This document shows positions 58,573 to 60,482 of a stretch of 60,482 nucleotides of DNA, one piece after another. Origin of the DNA: an uncultured Flavobacteriales bacterium (GTDB lineage Bacteria; Bacteroidota; Bacteroidia; Flavobacteriales_D; Sanyastnellaceae); contig CAJQPF010000030.1 of NCBI GenBank assembly GCA_905480095.1, forward strand, positions 1-60,482, read 5' to 3'. How positions within the stretch are numbered: position 1 is the first letter of the stretch; every line of letters starts with the position of its first letter. The notes beneath the pieces were generated by a model. It was not told the DNA's origin, did no database searches, and saw only the letters and a list, made by a program, of their open reading frames with translations. A program made the translations under genes and the position numbers.

Positions 58573-60482
58573 ATGGAGATTATCATTAGGGGGGCACGCA
58601 TGCACAATCTGAAAGATGTAGATGTTTGTATTCCTAAGAAAAAACTCACTGTTATTACGGGTCTCAGCGGATCAGGAAAGAGTTCTCTCGCTTTTGATAC
58701 GCTATATGCAGAAGGCCAAAGACGGTATGTCGAATCACTTTCTTCCTATGCCAGACAATTCCTGGGACGTTTGGACAAACCAGATGTAGATTCAATACAA
58801 GGACTCTCCCCAGCAATAGCCATTGAGCAAAGATCAGCCTCGGGAGGACCTCGCAGTACTGTAGGAACAAGAACAGAAGTTCACGATTATTTACGTATGC
58901 TCTATGCGCGAATTGGAAAAACGTACAGCCCCATTTCTGGAGAACTTGTAAAAAGAGATCGCCCCACAGAAATCATCGACAAAATTTTCGTACTAAAGGA
59001 CGACCGACGGTTTATGGTGGTTGCGCCCATCCTTGAAAAGGAAGACCGAACGCGTGAAAAACACCTCGAGCTTCTACGTCAACAAGGATTTTCAAGGGTG
59101 CTTACAAAAAAAGGGCCTGTCTTAATTGACGAACTGCTGGAGAAAAACCAGACTGAGGAAGTCCATGAAAGTAATTTGCAAATTGTCATCGACAGGATGT
59201 CGGTATCAGCAGCAAAAGAAGAGATGTCGCGGTTGGCAGACTCTCTTGAAATTGCCTTCTTTGAAGGAAATGGAGACTGTTCAGTTGTTTTTTCTGAGGA
59301 GAACGAAACGTGGGCATTTAACAATCGATTTGAACGCGATGGAATCACATTCTCTGAGCCCAGTCCAGATTTATTTAGTTTTAATAGTCCTGTAGGGGCT
59401 TGCCCGACATGTGAGGGATTTGGAAGCACGCTTGGCATTGACCCTAACAAGGTGGTTCCAGATGCTTCAAAAAGCATTTACGAAGACGCCATCGCACCAT
59501 GGCAAAGCGACAGTATGAAGAAGTGGAAGGAGAATTTAATCTTAGGGGCGGAAGAAGCAGGCATTAACATTCACGCACCATGGCATGAATTAAGCAATGA
59601 AGAGGTCGCAAAGGTTTGGTCTGGCACAAAGCGCATCAAAGGAATCAACAGGTTCTTTGAGTATGTTGTGAAAAAGGGATACAAAATTCAGTACCGCGTT
59701 TTACTGAGTCGTTACAGAGGACGGGCGATTTGTACGGAATGCAATGGCGCAAGGATTCGGAAAGAAGCATCCTACGTGCTCATCGATCAAGTGCCTGTGA
59801 CTGATATTCTTGATTGGCAAGTCAGTAAGGTCCTGAGGCATTTCAAAAATATCAATCTGAGTGAAAACGATGCAACCATCGCAAAGCGAATCATCCGTGA
59901 GATCACAGAGCGACTTGAATGCCTTTGCAACTTAGGGTTGGGATATTTAACGCTTCTAAGATCGAGTCCCACATTAAGTGGGGGCGAAAGCCAAAGAATA
60001 GGCCTAAGCACATGCCTTGGCAGCTCTCTGGTAGGCAGCACATACGTCCTAGATGAACCCAGCATAGGACTTCATCCCCACGATACAAAACGATTAATCT
60101 CCGTGCTTTACGGTCTTAGAAATCAAGGGAACACAGTTGTGGTGGTTGAACATGATGAGGATATTATGCGCGCAGCAGATTATCTTGTGGACATGGGGCC
60201 CATGGCCGGCACGTTTGGCGGCGAAGTTGTGTTTTCTGGAAACCACCAAGAACTCGAGGAATTGCCAGAAGAACATGAATCGTTGACCTCGGCATACCTC
60301 ACAAAAAGAAGAAGCATCGTCGTACCTCCTGAACGACGGGTCCTTAAAGATAAACTGACCATTTTAGGAGCAAGAGCAAACAATCTGAAGGGATTTAATG
60401 TCGATGTCCCTCTGCGGGGTTTGGTCGCAGTGACCGGTGTAAGTGGTTCAGGGAAAAGCACCTTAATCACAGATATTCTTGT
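58573..60482 (+). CDS. uvrA: Excinuclease ABC subunit UvrA, N-terminal part (3' truncated by window edge)
   Basis: MEIIIRGARMHNLKDVDVCIPKKKLTVITGLSGSGKSSLAFDTLYAEGQRRYVESLSSYARQFLG...; ends in the second Walker A (VTGVSGSGKSTLITDIL). 636 codons plus 2 nt with no stop. Confidence 0.97.
   Translation, partial: MEIIIRGARMHNLKDVDVCIPKKKLTVITGLSGSGKSSLAFDTLYAEGQRRYVESLSSYARQFLGRLDKPDVDSIQGLSPAIAIEQRSASGGPRSTVGTRTEVHDYLRMLYARIGKTYSPISGELVKRDRPTEIIDKIFVLKDDRRFMVVAPILEKEDRTREKHLELLRQQGFSRVLTKKGPVLIDELLEKNQTEEVHESNLQIVIDRMSVSAAKEEMSRLADSLEIAFFEGNGDCSVVFSEENETWAFNNRFERDGITFSEPSPDLFSFNSPVGACPTCEGFGSTLGIDPNKVVPDASKSIYEDAIAPWQSDSMKKWKENLILGAEEAGINIHAPWHELSNEEVAKVWSGTKRIKGINRFFEYVVKKGYKIQYRVLLSRYRGRAICTECNGARIRKEASYVLIDQVPVTDILDWQVSKVLRHFKNINLSENDATIAKRIIREITERLECLCNLGLGYLTLLRSSPTLSGGESQRIGLSTCLGSSLVGSTYVLDEPSIGLHPHDTKRLISVLYGLRNQGNTVVVVEHDEDIMRAADYLVDMGPMAGTFGGEVVFSGNHQELEELPEEHESLTSAYLTKRRSIVVPPERRVLKDKLTILGARANNLKGFNVDVPLRGLVAVTGVSGSGKSTLITDIL

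Noticed and set aside
1-60482. Mobile element, prophage or defence island
   Set aside because: No integrase, transposase, phage structural or recognised defence genes. The SF2 helicase alone is not evidence of a defence system.

Overview
The window is a 60.5 kb piece of a Bacteroidota chromosome, probably a marine Flavobacteriales-like lineage. I base that on T9SS type-A C-terminal sorting domains, DUF4249, and NrtR-type and TamB genes. Coding density is high and most genes are housekeeping: uvrA, htpG, meaB, hisS, ung, tsaD, tamB, an ECF sigma factor and a threonine aldolase. There are also secreted and surface proteins: a 2012-aa PKD-type protein, a GH16 beta-glucanase locus with modular neighbours, and M28, C1 and DUF5117-type proteases. 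I saw no transposase, integrase, CRISPR array or rRNA. The main observations are: (1) a hairpin-dense stretch of about 1.1 kb with no credible ORF, between a methyltransferase gene and tRNA-Arg(ACG), which looks like a large structured ncRNA on the minus strand; (2) the window begins and ends inside uvrA at almost exactly complementary positions, suggesting a circular or circularly permuted contig; (3) a SusCD-less beta-glucan locus with an apparently catalytically dead Nudix regulator, shared upstream boxes, shuffled modules and a 222-bp tandem repeat; (4) a truncated, frame-broken M1 peptidase remnant; (5) a 50-aa lipoprotein gene absent from the ORF track. All calls are from reading the sequence. 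No database or folding program was run.
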